From: Ogataea parapolymorpha DL-1
Lineage: Eukaryota; Ascomycota; Pichiomycetes; Pichiales; Pichiaceae
Assembly: GCF_000187245.1 (NCBI RefSeq)
Contig: NC_027863.1
Span: forward strand, 370,735-434,734
Length of the DNA: 64,000 nucleotides
Direction: 5' to 3'
Below, piece by piece: positions 49,295 to 60,348 of this stretch. A program made the position numbers and the translations under genes. Position 1 is the first letter of the stretch. Every line of letters starts with the position of its first letter. The notes under the pieces are model-generated. The model was not told where the DNA came from, searched no databases, and saw only the letters and a program-made list of their open reading frames with translations.

Positions 49295-50799
49295 CTATCT
49301 AATGTGTATCTTTCTAGTGTACAAAAAGAACGCAACTGTGGAAAGTACGGCGCAATATGCAATTAATATAATTAGGGCAATGGTATCGCTCGTGTCAATG
49401 GTGTTGAAGGTGAGGTTTACAAGGCCCGTAAGCACGTTCGCCAGTATGAATATAGTCAGACCGTTGTAATTCACTGCACGTAGGCACACGGGGACACAGT
49501 TCATATCACGGTAATCATTCACGACTGTTATTCTGGTTTCGCTGTGTGTCAGTTCGTATCGGGGCTCTCCCCATACAAGGTTCTCAACAAGCTTATAGCC
49601 AAATAAGAATGTATAATTGTAAGCACAAACCCAAATGACATATAAGGAGTTTGCCATTCTTCGAGAGACTCCATAAAGGTAGCATGTATCCAGTACGTAA
49701 TACAGGGCATGAAAAAGAGTTGCTAAAATGAACAACCCTTTGGTTGGTGATACTGAGAACGCATGGATCTTTCTATTATTCAGGCATTCGTCTTTGGACC
49801 CACTGACTCTCAGCAAATTTTCGCGGGTAGGGAAAAGGGGCAAAATGGTATATCCAAGAGATATTCCATTCAAGTATATTGCAAGATATCCTGCTAAAGA
49901 AAAAAGTCCCTCTTTGTTCATGCCGATTAAGCCCTCTCGTTGCGAATTGAGAATGTATTCCAGCAACCCTAATTTTGTCAAAACAACCTCGTATAATAAC
50001 ATTATTAAAAATCCTGTCACTATTGGCGAAAGTAAATCAATGATTGGTGCAAAGCCGTTTGCGATTAGTGGAAGAAGACTCAACGTGAAAAAGAAATTCC
50101 AATGTTTTCCATACTCAGTGATGTGCTCTTGGTAATCAAAAGTTTTAACGCTCGACAACCTTATCGCACCCAGAATAAGTAAGGGTATGCTATTTTTTAT
50201 CGACGTGATCAAATTCTTAACGTAACTGTAATTTGAATCAAATCTTTGTCTAATATTTTGTCTCGCGCTCACAAGGCCCATTGAAAATACGAAGGAACCG
50301 ACCCCAAGATCCATCAGGCTAGTGCCCCATGTTTCCACTTTGGCAAATCTCCTCGGAAAAACGGGGAAGTCGACTGAAAGAATACAAATACACGTAATTA
50401 TCATCATTTGTGCACGATAGACAGTCACGTACGTTATAAATGGTGTGAATTGTTTGGATGATAAGGTGTCTAGGTTGATTTTAGTTGTTTTCCCACTCGG
50501 CTCTTTTGTCCTTCTGAACACTACCAATAATAGCGGTATTATTGAAGCAGCAATCAATGTGGGAACATTGTTACAATAACATGTAACAGAAAGCAAAAGA
50601 AGCACCCAGTTGATCAAGAAGTCTAGAACAATAGCCTGAATATCATTTGAATCGCTGAAGACAGATGTTTTTTTTTCAAAATGGACCACACTAAATAAGA
50701 CACAATTGATACAGACGTCACACCATATATGTCAATGGTTGAACCACCTTTGAGTCCTGTTACAAACTCTTCTTTTCTTTCCTTTAAAGACGCAGACAT
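49295..50799 (-). CDS. GWT1: GPI inositol acyltransferase Gwt1, frame broken at an A9 run
   Basis: Two overlapping frames together match the whole of yeast Gwt1 (PIG-W), a multi-spanning ER enzyme that acylates inositol in GlcN-PI during GPI anchor synthesis. The first frame starts at the ATG at 50799 (MSASLKERKEEFVTGLKGGS) and reads through LVWSILKKK, then stops at 50623. The second frame carries the rest, including FPRRFAKVETWGTSLMDLGVGSF-type and EYGKHWNFFFTLSL blocks. The join lies at a run of nine A on the coding strand (T9 at 50668-50676); one more A would restore a single frame. No GT...AG intron fits in the gap. A homopolymer sequencing error is most likely; slippage or a true break is possible. 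Confidence 0.88.
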
Positions 50800-50982
50800 A
50801 ATCTTCCAGATGATAACCAACTGGTAGTGACCTATATTTTTTTTTTTAATTTAGGGCTGAACTAGCTTTATTTTCATTACGCATGCAATTTTTAAAAAAG
50901 TGACAATTCAACTTAATGAATGAGGAAGTACGTCATTAGAACGTCAAACTAACACTAGTTACTTTTAAAAACTGCGCTTAAG

Positions 50983-51588
50983 ATGACAAGCTCCAAGCTT
51001 CAGTTCAAGATTGGCAAAATGAAGTCAATTAACAAAGCCATTCTTTTTCAGCTATCCAAGGATCTAAGAGCACTCAACAAAACTGGTGGAACTCAATTTG
51101 ATCGAGAATTGATGCTAACGAAGGTGAAGATTGCCAAAGTAGTGAATGATGACAAAATGATTGACTTGTTGGAAATATTGGTAGTTGATTGTGAAGTACT
51201 TCATTCGAAACTACGTCAACTTCTCTGCAAGTCCGATGATGAAGGTATTGTTAAACTTGTGCGCGAGCTGATATATGTGAGCTCATACGTCAACATAAAG
51301 GAATACAAAAAACTTGTGGCTTTGTTGGCTCACAAGTACGGAAAGGAATTCTACGAAAATGCGCTAAATCATCCCGATAACCCAGACATAATCCATAAAT
51401 GCAACGATAACAACGTTGATTCCCTGGTGGAAAAGTACCTGCAAGAAATATGTGATTGCTATGGGATTGACTTGAGGAACGAAAAGCAGGGCTCCAGCAC
51501 GTCAGATGACAAAAAGGCTGACTCGACAACGAAAAATCAAGATGATTTGGATGATCTGAGAAGACGATTTAACTCGCTGAGAAAGTAG
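50983..51588 (+). CDS. IST1: ESCRT-III-associated protein Ist1
   Basis: 201 residues with the Ist1 helical core: KIAKVVNDDKMIDLLEILVVDCEVL, then REL-x-YVSSYVNIKEYKKLVALLAHKYGKEF and NNVDSLVEKYLQEICDCYGI. The C-terminus (QDDLDDLRRRFNSLRK) looks like a MIT-interacting motif for Vps4/Did2 binding. It regulates ESCRT-III disassembly in the multivesicular-body pathway. ATG at 50983. Shorter than yeast Ist1 (298) by its linker. Confidence 0.85.
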   Translation: MTSSKLQFKIGKMKSINKAILFQLSKDLRALNKTGGTQFDRELMLTKVKIAKVVNDDKMIDLLEILVVDCEVLHSKLRQLLCKSDDEGIVKLVRELIYVSSYVNIKEYKKLVALLAHKYGKEFYENALNHPDNPDIIHKCNDNNVDSLVEKYLQEICDCYGIDLRNEKQGSSTSDDKKADSTTKNQDDLDDLRRRFNSLRK

Positions 51589-51693
51589 CCCTTGTTTAGC
51601 CAATCAACTTGTGATTGTAATCGTTATACAAATATACTAGATACAAAATCGCTGATGAGTCAAAAGCAGTCGAAAGAAATGAAAGAGAAAAAC

Positions 51694-52836
51694 TTAAATC
51701 ACAAAATCATTCAATTGAAAGAGGGAGTCATTAATTATCATCTCGCAGTGGTTTCCGTAAAAAAGTGCGCTCTTGTTTAACGGTCCCTTTTTGTTTTTTC
51801 GTCTGATATCTGCTTGACAGCTCAGATTATCAACCAAAGCTAAATTAATTTTATCGTGGCTATAGCGGTATTCGAAATTCCTTATGCGAGACAAAGTACC
51901 CGATTGATCAATTGTAGTATTTGAGGAAGACGAAGTCATACGTTCAATATCTGTATCGCTGGTTGCGCTGTCCTCACCCAAATTTAAAAATTCGTCAAAT
52001 GAAACGTCTGAGGATTCGTAGGGTTCCAGTGTTTGAGACTGATCTTTTCTTTCAGGTAGCCACATTGCAATTTGGTTCTCATTCAAAAGCGAGCGAAAGG
52101 TAGATGTCTCAGATATGAGTTGACAATTGCTTTGCTTCGTTGAATTTTCTGTTACACAAAGCGTCTTCGAAATATTCTGTTCTTTGTGCTTAACATCTGA
52201 TTCACACTCAAATGGTTTCAGGACGCTTTGTTCGTGGACACCCAAAATGTCCGCTTCCGCATCGTGATCGTTCAGCTGTCTGATTAGCCGATCAACCTGC
52301 TCCAAGCCAGTAGTTAAAGACTCTAGCTTTGAACTCCAAGAATCATAATTGCCTCCTAGAGTCGTTAGTTCGTGAAGCTTTGGTAGCTTAGCATCCATGA
52401 AATCTTCATCCTCCGATGATGGGAAACTAAGCAAATCATCGTCAGACCCCGTTTCATCATTCTCCTTTGTGTCATCAAGCTCCTTCTCTCTAAGCATATC
52501 AAGCTCGACCAATCTTCTTTGACGCTGTAACTTCATTTCACTATGAAGATCAATGGTAGGATGCGAGGGATGGGAAAAGAATGGTTGTTGGTTGATAATG
52601 TTAGAAAAATTAAACCGCAGGTCACGCTTTGAAATTAACTTGTCATTCTCAGTATCATATGCAGCGGAGACCTCCTCCTCCTCCATTGTCCTATGACCAC
52701 TGCTCTTTACCAACTCTTTTGCCGTGTTCGTTTTCGCAATCTTCCTCTTTTTTCTCAGCTCCATATCAGTCTCGTGAACTCTTTTGGCTTGCTTTTTAAT
52801 ATTTGATGCTTTCTTACTTTTCTGTGTGCCTGTCAT
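51694..52836 (-). CDS. Acidic, Lys/Ser-rich protein of unknown function (nuclear type)
   Basis: 380 residues from the ATG at 52836. The N-terminus is strongly basic with nuclear-localisation-like runs (KSKKASNIKKQAKRVHET, ELRKKRKIAK). An acidic stretch (EEEEVSA) and charged helices follow (MKLQRQRRLVELDMLREKELDD). Later parts are Ser/Asp-rich with possible coiled-coil (SWSSKLESLTTGLEQVDRLIRQLND). I see no known domain, zinc motif or membrane span. Composition fits a nuclear scaffold or regulator. Confidence 0.65.
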   Translation of the reverse strand: MTGTQKSKKASNIKKQAKRVHETDMELRKKRKIAKTNTAKELVKSSGHRTMEEEEVSAAYDTENDKLISKRDLRFNFSNIINQQPFFSHPSHPTIDLHSEMKLQRQRRLVELDMLREKELDDTKENDETGSDDDLLSFPSSEDEDFMDAKLPKLHELTTLGGNYDSWSSKLESLTTGLEQVDRLIRQLNDHDAEADILGVHEQSVLKPFECESDVKHKEQNISKTLCVTENSTKQSNCQLISETSTFRSLLNENQIAMWLPERKDQSQTLEPYESSDVSFDEFLNLGEDSATSDTDIERMTSSSSNTTIDQSGTLSRIRNFEYRYSHDKINLALVDNLSCQADIRRKNKKGPLNKSALFYGNHCEMIINDSLFQLNDFVI

Positions 52837-53420
52837 TGCGATGAGTCCTTTGCTTCTCACCTGAACTAGTGGTTACTAATAGAAGAACAATCAGTGATAA
52901 GGTTCGAAGTATTTGCCACTAGCAAACACTAAAAGAATAATCGTTGATTTTAAACGGACCTTCCTCTAATTAATAACTCCCATAAGAACATGGGATAGAA
53001 AAATATGCATCCCTATGAATAGCAGGTATATTGTTCGTCAATAATAGCAATGCAAGGCGAAAAAAATTTTGAGCTCTAAGAAAAAAAGAAAAGCTACAAC
53101 AACAACAACACGAGTGGGTGGGTTACCAGTTGAGGTTTAGCTGAGTCATTACAAAAACGCACTAAATACGTTTCCATAGCCTATGGGCGCTTTCTCCAAA
53201 TACATATTCGCGTTGCATATGACTATACATAGAGCCCATCCTTCTTGAAGGATCGAGCCTTTTAAATACAGAGAAATGTATCATGACATGAAGTGTTAAA
53301 TAGCGGTGAACTTTTTTTTTTTTTTCTAGTCAATCAGAACATAAAAAATAGAAATCATTTGGCATAAATCTGACTGTTTCCATATTTTGTCTTGGAATTG
53401 ACGCATCTTTCCCACCTTGA
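52837..53420. other. Gene-free AT-rich 0.58 kb
   Basis: Lies downstream of HSP78 and upstream of the unknown minus-strand gene. It contains a perfect hairpin, ATCCTTC-TT-GAAGGAT, at 53238-53253 and a T13-like run near 53311-53325. The segment near 53267 (TACAGAGA) looks a little like U6 snRNA but lacks the following U6 blocks. No gene is supported. Confidence 0.45.
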
Positions 53421-55823
53421 TCAGTTCCCTGTTGCATCTGAGGAGTCATCAAGGTTTCGCTCAGGGACTATCGTCAAATGGTCATTTTCTGTGTCAACTT
53501 TCACAACACAATTGTTTTTGATCTCCCCCTTCAGCATCATGATGGACATAGGATTTAGCAAGGCTCTCTTAATGAGCCTATTCAGTGGCCTGGCACCATA
53601 CTGTGGTTCATAGCCATTGGTAGTTAACCAGTCTTTGGCGCTCTCAGTCAAGTGGAGCTCAATTCTTCTTTCAGACAGCCTGTCTTGTAAATCGCCGATT
53701 CTCAAATCGACAATGTTTCTCAATGCATCCTTGGACAGCTTGTTGAAAATGACCACTTCATCGATTCTATTGATAAATTCCGGTGAGTAGTATGACCTCA
53801 TCAGTTCGAGAATTTGATCTTTGTCTGGTTTATCTGAAAGCATAATATCTTGTCCAATATTTGAAGTCATAACGATTAGGGTATTGCGAAAATCGACTTT
53901 GTTTCCCTGCGAATCTGTCAATTTGCCTTCGTCCAGGACTTGTAACAAAAGTTTCGACACATCAGGGTGGGCCTTCTCAAACTCATCAAAGAGGATTACT
54001 GAGTAGGGTTTTCTTCTGATTTTCTCCGTTAGCTCTCCACCTTCTTCATACCCCACGTATGAAGGTGGGGCACCAATAAGCCTCATGATAGAATGTTTCT
54101 CTTGGAACTCCGACATGTCAAACCTGATGATGGCATTCTCATCATCAAATAGAAAATCGGCAACCGCTTTTGTAAGTTCTGTTTTTCCAGTACCAGTTGG
54201 TCCTAAAAACATGAAAGAAGCAATAGGCCTTTTCTCGTTGGTAAGACCGGCTCGCTGTAATCGTATTGCGTTTGAAATCGAAGCTATTGCTTCATCTTGT
54301 CCTATCACTCTTCCTCTTAATGCGGCCTCCATATACAAAAGTTTATCCTTTTCACCTCTCATCATGTTCTGCACCGGAATTCCAGTGGCCTTCGAGACAA
54401 CCCTTGCTATGTCATCGGAAGTAACAGACTCGTGAAGTAGGCTTGCACCACCTCCGTCCTCATCAGCCTCAGCAGCGGCCTCTTGATTTTTGATCGACGC
54501 ATTCAACTTTGCTTCTAATTCTGGGATGGTTGCATATTGGAGCTTCGAAGCTTGAGCAAAGTTGCCTTCCCGTCTCTCTTTTTCCAAGTCGCGCTTGGCG
54601 ATTTCCAATTCTTGCTTTAGCTGTTTAATTCTATCAAGCTCTTGTTTTTGTTTTTCCCAGATTTCTGTGAGTCGTTTGAGCTCTGCCTGCTTGTATTTTA
54701 ATTGCTCTTCCAGCTTCTCTCTTCTCTCTTTGCTCAGGGTGTCTGACTCTTTCCGAAGAGATTCCAATTCGATTTGAATAGTCATGATAGATCTATCTAA
54801 TTCTTGAATTGAATCCGGTTTTGATTCGTGCTGCAGGCGAAGAGCCGAGCAAGCCTCGTCAACCAAATCAATAGCCTTGTCAGGCAAAAATCGATCGGTA
54901 ATATACCGATTACTATAAACTGCTGCAGTGACGAGGGCGCCATCAGTTATCCGAACACCATGATGCACTTCATACTTTTCTTTCAAACCTCTCAAAATGC
55001 TTATTGCGTCCTCAACAGTTGGTTCGTTCACCAGAATTGGCTGAAACCGTCTAGCAAGTGCAACATCCTTTTCAATGTACTTTTTGTATTCATCAATAGT
55101 TGTAGCGCCACAACACTGTAATTGGCCTCTAGCAAGGGCAGGCTTAAGCAAATTCGAAGCATCGATTGATCCCTCCGATTTTCCCAAACCAAGAAGAATA
55201 TGAAGCTCGTCGATGAAGAGAATGTAATGTTCGTCCAATTCTTTTAAAAACTGCTTCAGTCTTTCCTCAAATTCACCTCTGTATTTCGCACCACTGATCA
55301 GTGAGCCTAAATCTAGCGATATAACCTCCTTATCTTTCATGCTTTCTGGAACCTCACCCTTCACAATTCGCTGTGCCAAGCCCTCCATTATTGCAGTTTT
55401 TCCAGTACCAGCATTTCCTATCAATACAGGATTGTTTTTTGTTCTTCTTGACAATATTTGAATCGTTCTACGTATCTCCTCATCTCTTCCAATGACTGGA
55501 TCGAGTTTGCCATTCTTGGCCAATTCTGTCAAATTGGTAGCAAATTTCTTCAGCGCTGGTTCCTCTGCTTGATCTGAATTCATCTTCATCTGAAGATGTA
55601 ACATGGCACCTGCAGAAAAATGTCTACAATAGTAGTTTTGGCCAAATCTTGTTGATGGCATATTTGATAACGTGACACGGTTGAAGTGTGATATTCTGAA
55701 AGATGGCCTAGTAGAGGCTAATAGTGCGGGCTCATTCAAGCGCGCACTATATGTACTAGTCTCACCAATACATTGAAGACTTCTGGGCACTCTTTTAATA
55801 CCTGACAAGCTTTTGCGCAACAT
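53421..55823 (-). CDS. HSP78: Mitochondrial Hsp78 disaggregase (ClpB family)
   Basis: 800 residues. The presequence-like N-terminus is basic ([17 protein letters not shown]). There is no Clp N-domain, as usual for Hsp78. NBD1 has GNAGTGKT (136-143) and FIDELH; the coiled middle domain ([22 protein letters not shown] onward) and NBD2 (GPTGTGKT at about 541-548, LFDEFEKAH, arginine finger FINRIDEVV) complete it. It dissolves aggregated matrix proteins and helps mtHsp70. ATG at 55823. Upstream HSE: see 55900. Confidence 0.96.
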   Translation of the reverse strand: MLRKSLSGIKRVPRSLQCIGETSTYSARLNEPALLASTRPSFRISHFNRVTLSNMPSTRFGQNYYCRHFSAGAMLHLQMKMNSDQAEEPALKKFATNLTELAKNGKLDPVIGRDEEIRRTIQILSRRTKNNPVLIGNAGTGKTAIMEGLAQRIVKGEVPESMKDKEVISLDLGSLISGAKYRGEFEERLKQFLKELDEHYILFIDELHILLGLGKSEGSIDASNLLKPALARGQLQCCGATTIDEYKKYIEKDVALARRFQPILVNEPTVEDAISILRGLKEKYEVHHGVRITDGALVTAAVYSNRYITDRFLPDKAIDLVDEACSALRLQHESKPDSIQELDRSIMTIQIELESLRKESDTLSKERREKLEEQLKYKQAELKRLTEIWEKQKQELDRIKQLKQELEIAKRDLEKERREGNFAQASKLQYATIPELEAKLNASIKNQEAAAEADEDGGGASLLHESVTSDDIARVVSKATGIPVQNMMRGEKDKLLYMEAALRGRVIGQDEAIASISNAIRLQRAGLTNEKRPIASFMFLGPTGTGKTELTKAVADFLFDDENAIIRFDMSEFQEKHSIMRLIGAPPSYVGYEEGGELTEKIRRKPYSVILFDEFEKAHPDVSKLLLQVLDEGKLTDSQGNKVDFRNTLIVMTSNIGQDIMLSDKPDKDQILELMRSYYSPEFINRIDEVVIFNKLSKDALRNIVDLRIGDLQDRLSERRIELHLTESAKDWLTTNGYEPQYGARPLNRLIKRALLNPMSIMMLKGEIKNNCVVKVDTENDHLTIVPERNLDDSSDATGN

Positions 55824-56402
55824 AATTCAGGTCCCTAGGGAAAGAAGTTAAGAAGAGCTGAGAGGTCCTATTTTTATAGGCAGCTTAATCAACCGGGTGC
55901 TAGAATTTTCTAGGGTACCCCAGATTAAATTTCGTCGCGTCGAAAAAACTTATCGTGTTCCATACGCTATTGATAGTGCATGCAACTTTGCTCTATTTGT
56001 GCAATTTCGTGTGGATACAATTCAACCGATTTGAGCATCGTACACGTATTGTAGCTGTCTCACAAGCCTTTTTCAATACGAGTTTTCTAAATTAGTTGGT
56101 CAATTGCTAAAAGGTAAGCAGACTGTAAAGCTGACATGGCTGTCTTACATTTGAGAAAGTCATTCGGTGTTTTTTGGGCCCTTATCGACTTCTGAAATGT
56201 ACTAGCTGTTCAGTATCATTTCATAGTATGTTACTTTGCCATTTCAAGCTACAATTACTGAATCACTCCATATTCACGGTTACAAATCAACTGCCTGGCG
56301 TTCCAAAATTTAATTTCATTATTGCAATCCCAACTCACCCCAGCCTGCTCGCATGCCTTGAGATGTATTAACCGGTTGCCACGAACTTCATTGTCGATAA
56401 CT
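55824..56402. other. Gene-free 0.58 kb: HSP78 promoter and HPC2 3' end
   Basis: HSP78 and HPC2 both read leftwards, so this lies upstream of HSP78 and downstream of HPC2. It holds the heat-shock element at 55900. A 65-codon plus-strand open frame (56174-56371) has no supporting features. No RNA gene seen. Confidence 0.5.
55900..55913 (-). promoter_or_regulatory. Heat-shock element upstream of HSP78
   Basis: CTAGAATTTTCTAG carries two inverted CTAGAA arms with GAA-nn-TTC, the strong form of the Hsf1 unit. It lies 77-90 bases before the HSP78 ATG, fitting heat induction of this chaperone. Confidence 0.65.
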
Positions 56403-57997
56403 TTACAAAGGTGGAAGTGAGCCCACGATTATGTTACTGTTTTGCGCCTTTGTTTCGGATCTTGCCAAGCTAACTTTGAGCTGATCCTCCCCTGAGTCAC
56501 TAGTGCTAGTCACCTCATTTGAACCCTGATGCTCTGGCGCTGCTCGCAAAACTGGAGACTCGGATCCCGATGTAAAGATTCTGTCCTTGTTGGGAGCAGT
56601 TAAGGTTTGGCTTTTTATAACAGAGGGTTTTGGAGCAATCGTTATTAAGGATGAGTTAGATTCGGGTTTTTTCACGCTTGAAGGATTTGCTTTCTTTCTT
56701 TTGTTGCTTGAAGCATTTGTTGAGGCAGTCGGCTTCCTCTTCACGGTGGTTGATTTATTGTCATCAGAAATGGGCCCATAATAAACATAAAACCCATCCT
56801 TGTTGTTTTTTGTCTGTTCTTCGAATAGGAGCTCCTCATCATCAATGAAAGGATCGAGGAGATCATATTTTCCAATCCTTTTATTGCTCTCCATTTTCCT
56901 TCTATGAATTTCTTTCAAAATCATTTCTTCCTTTTCTTCGTCGGTCATTCCGGCTTTAAATTTCATTCCCAGCTTCCTTATAGTGTCAGCTTCCTCATCC
57001 ATCTCTGCGGAATCTTCGTCGTTCTGTTCTTGATTTTCATCTTCAGCAATATCTTCATCAATTTCCATATTCTCGAAAGTTATCCGCCCGTTGGGATGCA
57101 TGGCGTCAAATCCATATTTGTCTTCACAGAGTCTCATCACATTGAAGATTGCCTGCGACTCACCAGGTTGCTTCCCAGGTGGTACAAGGGGAATATGTAA
57201 TGCAATTATTGGTTCTTTCGCATTCCCATCGAGCCGATTGATTTGGCTCTCGTTAAGTTCCAAGACAGAAGGTGCGGGTAAAGAGGACATTGATTTTTGT
57301 AAATGTTTTCTGTCATCGTTCTTTGAAAGAGTCTTTGACTGAACAGTAAGGTTGACAGCTGCGTTCGGGGACTCGAGTTTTGGCGTACCCGCTTTTTTTT
57401 TAATTGTTTGTCAGCAACCTTTCCGGCATCTCCCACTTTCGATCTTGTTGATTTGGCTTTGGTGCTTTTCGTTGCATCCTTTAGGTCAGAATCCTGATCT
57501 TTTGATTTTGGCGAAACAGGTTTCTTCGCGGCCTCCGAATCCCTCAGATCATTGCTGCTATTTGAATTATACTCTTCCGGACAGCCTAATGTACTATTAT
57601 CAAGAAGTCCTCCTGTTATTGATTTCGATGACTGGGCTTGAGATGTTGAACGGGTACTAGAAGTATTGTATTCTTCGGCATTAATCATAGAACTCAAAGA
57701 CATTCGATTCACTGGTTTTGCTTGCCCTGATAAAGCTACTTCTGTTGGCACTTCTGGCTGAAATATATTTAATGAAGTTTGGTTACTCGAACTTGATATA
57801 TTCTTAAAATCCTTGTTGGAATCAAGGGAGTCGATGTAGTCTGCAGAGGCCCTCTTATCAATCTCTAAAGTCTCGGCATTCATTCGCTCCTGTCGCATTC
57901 TCCTGGCTTCATGTAATACTGAGTCCCCTAATTCTACTCCTTGGGGATTATCTCTTGATAACGGCAAATGCCACTTTGAGTTACCGAGAGACTCCAT
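56403..57997 (-). CDS. HPC2: HIR complex subunit Hpc2, frame broken at an A9 run
   Basis: Two overlapping minus-strand frames. The first starts at the ATG at 57997 and is Ser/Lys-rich; it reads into VADKQLKKK and would stop at 57206. The second holds EPIIALHIPL and the HUN/Hpc2-related domain (KYDLLDPFIDDEELLFEEQTK, then DGFYVYYGPI), the histone-binding signature of Hpc2 and UBN1/2. The HIR complex deposits H3-H4 outside S phase and represses histone genes. The frames overlap for 57206-57410; the A9 run on the coding strand (T9 at 57393-57401) is the obvious shift point, and one extra A would fuse them. A sequencing error is most likely; see findings. Confidence 0.85.
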
Positions 57998-58980
57998 CCC
58001 TCCAGAATAACGATTAATGCTGAGAAAGAAATATAAGAAAAATATCTTTTTTACATCTGCTTAGCTAATCAAAAAGTTTGAGAGTGATTAGACAGGTGAA
58101 ATGCAACATATGAAACCAGCTTTTGAAAGAATTTGTCATGAAACTTTCTAGTCTAGTCTACTCGATCTCAAAATACCTTGCTTCCTTTACTATAGCTATT
58201 TGGCCGACTTGAAAACTAACTTATTCAGCGGAACATTTTCACAGTGGCGGTTCTGCAGTAGTACTAGTTCAGTTCTGTTTGCGTTGCAGCATTCTAAGTT
58301 CCTTTAGTTTGGTAGATAATCCCCTTAAATATGAATGGTTGTGATAACAGTGGAGCATAAGGTAATTAGAGGCATTGCCACTTTTGGCAAGGCATTCATA
58401 ACCTCGATTGTCAAGGTAACCACACCGATCGGCCAACACTACAAGATGATCGCAGTAGAAATATCCCTGATTTTTATCTTTTGTGGTTGAAGGGGTGAAG
58501 GGGGATTGGGATTTTTTGCACCACTTGACTTAGATTGATGTTAGCGATGGCATCTTGAAACCTGGCTGACAAGTTTTAGTATTTTTCGCTATAGCTATAT
58601 GACCTTCAAAGTAAGAAAAATACACTCACTCAAATGATTGTGAAAGGAATGAGGATATTTCCTGGATGAGGATATGTGTAGTCATGTCATTCGAGGACCA
58701 ACTTGTGTTCAGTGTGATCCAGAAGTGGCAAAAAGTGGCATAAAGTGGCATAAAGAATAACTGCAGTCATTCTCCGCATTGTACATAAAATATTTGAGTC
58801 ATGTCTTCGAGTATAATGCTATGATTTGAGGTCTTGTGACTTGATACAGTGGCTTGAGAACAGTCCACAAACATAGTGTGTCTTTTTTCTGTAAGCACTA
58901 TTTATTACACCTTGCCGAATATCTGAGTGCTATTAAGAACGATCGTAAGAGTCATCCTCCGTGAGCTTCAAGTTTCATTG
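57998..58980. other. Gene-free 0.98 kb between HPC2 and the kinase gene
   Basis: Both neighbours read leftwards, so this holds the HPC2 promoter and the 3' end of the kinase gene. AT-rich, with only short open frames. It contains the 10-bp tandem repeat at 58724. Nothing else supported. Confidence 0.45.
58724..58753. repeat. Three tandem 10-bp units
   Basis: AGTGGCAAAA, AGTGGCATAA, AGTGGCATAA in direct order. It may be a small variable repeat. No role is visible. Confidence 0.8.
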
Positions 58981-60348
58981 CTATGCTTTATCAAGCTGAG
59001 GCCGTTCAACGTTTCCGAGTTTTTTCAGCGTCAAGAAGACGTCAGTCCCATAACCCTCAACAGAACGCATGTCAAGTTCGCCGTTCCAGTAGTCGGTATA
59101 AACCTTGCACATAGGCATTGAAATCCCTAGCGTGAATTCCAGCGGCCGCCTCACCAAGGATATAAGCACAGACTTTTGTTTGTGATCACCACTGGATTCC
59201 ATCTTTCCAATATTGTGAATCATTTCACTCAAATCGCCATAGTCAGTAGCACTTTCAGATACAACAGGTGAAGAAAAGTCAAAATTGAGACCAGGCATTT
59301 TGTGAAAATTTGCAAGATATTCCTCTGCTAAAATAGGAGACTTCCCAAAGGACCATACTTTTTTCAGCTTATTTGACGACATTCCGCCACCTTGATCGGA
59401 GAACTTGAACGTCATGTTTTTTTTTGTCTGGGTTATCTCCACAACTATAGGAGGCGGCTTCAGTTTTTTTACCTCATCTCGACGTAGATTCCCATGGCGA
59501 TGTATGAAATTTTGAATAGTTGATTTCAATGAGTTCCGCAGGATCTCTGCATAGATGTAGTTCAGATGATTTGTCAAGAACTGGAACTTGACGTCCTCAC
59601 CATATATTATTAATTCCGGCATTTGGAGTTCGGGATAAATACTTTGCAAAAAACTTGATACAATATCCTTGCACGTCCTCAGTTGTTGATGTGCAGAAAG
59701 ATATTGGAATGCAGCACCTATATAATTAGGAGGTCTCTGCAAAGTGTCCTCATCTTGGTTTTGGAAAGATTCAGACAGGGTTGTATGTTGCTCGATGATA
59801 ACTCTCCTGCTTATTCTGGATCTGAGCATCGAAGACATAAAATCATCTAGTTCCTCTTGTCGCATTTTCTCCAAGATAGACACTTCTAAAGCCCCCATCA
59901 TGAGATGTGGGAGCACAAGCAAATGATCATCCAAAACTTTTCTCAGAAAATCACAAAATTTGTCGTTCTCATCAAGCGTTTCAATTCTTCCCATCTTTCT
60001 GAACGCATTAAAGCAATGGTAGTAGCTCTGATAGACTAGGTTTATATGGTGATTGTTTATCACGCTGTAATCGAGACTTTGCAGCTCTCGAATTTTTAGG
60101 CTCAGCCTAACAGGCAGCTCTGTTCGGACAAAATTAGCACTGCTTATCAACTTCTCTTTCGTAAGCTTTTTACCAAAGTTTGCCAGATGTCTTAACGTTA
60201 CAGGATGGGCATCTCTTTCAGACCAACCAAGAAGTATAGAGTTTTGATAAAAATGCTGTTCATTTAATAGGGATGACGCATGGGATTGGAATGGAGAAAG
60301 TGATGCAACTTTCGTTGCCGCTTCCCCAAACTTGATGCTTCTGGACAT
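58981..60348 (-). CDS. Mitochondrial pyruvate dehydrogenase kinase (Pkp1/Pkp2 family)
   Basis: 455 residues. The N-terminal helical domain has the BCKDK/PDK signature (TELPVRLSLKIRELQSLDYSVINN) and later LRSRISRRVIIEQH. The GHKL ATPase domain has the N-box EILRNSLKST, the G1-type DQGGGMS and a G2-like GISMPMCKVYTDYWNGEL. It phosphorylates E1-alpha of pyruvate dehydrogenase. Basic N-terminus consistent with mitochondrial import. Length and blocks seem nearer Pkp2, but the assignment between Pkp1 and Pkp2 is not firm. ATG at 60348. Confidence 0.88.
   Translation of the reverse strand: MSRSIKFGEAATKVASLSPFQSHASSLLNEQHFYQNSILLGWSERDAHPVTLRHLANFGKKLTKEKLISSANFVRTELPVRLSLKIRELQSLDYSVINNHHINLVYQSYYHCFNAFRKMGRIETLDENDKFCDFLRKVLDDHLLVLPHLMMGALEVSILEKMRQEELDDFMSSMLRSRISRRVIIEQHTTLSESFQNQDEDTLQRPPNYIGAAFQYLSAHQQLRTCKDIVSSFLQSIYPELQMPELIIYGEDVKFQFLTNHLNYIYAEILRNSLKSTIQNFIHRHGNLRRDEVKKLKPPPIVVEITQTKKNMTFKFSDQGGGMSSNKLKKVWSFGKSPILAEEYLANFHKMPGLNFDFSSPVVSESATDYGDLSEMIHNIGKMESSGDHKQKSVLISLVRRPLEFTLGISMPMCKVYTDYWNGELDMRSVEGYGTDVFLTLKKLGNVERPQLDKA

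Noticed and set aside
53260..53300. U6 snRNA look-alike (TACAGAGA)
   Set aside because: The U6 blocks that should follow and the 3' T-run in the right place are missing.
56174..56371. 65-codon plus-strand open frame
   Set aside because: No domain; lies in the HSP78 upstream region; likely chance.
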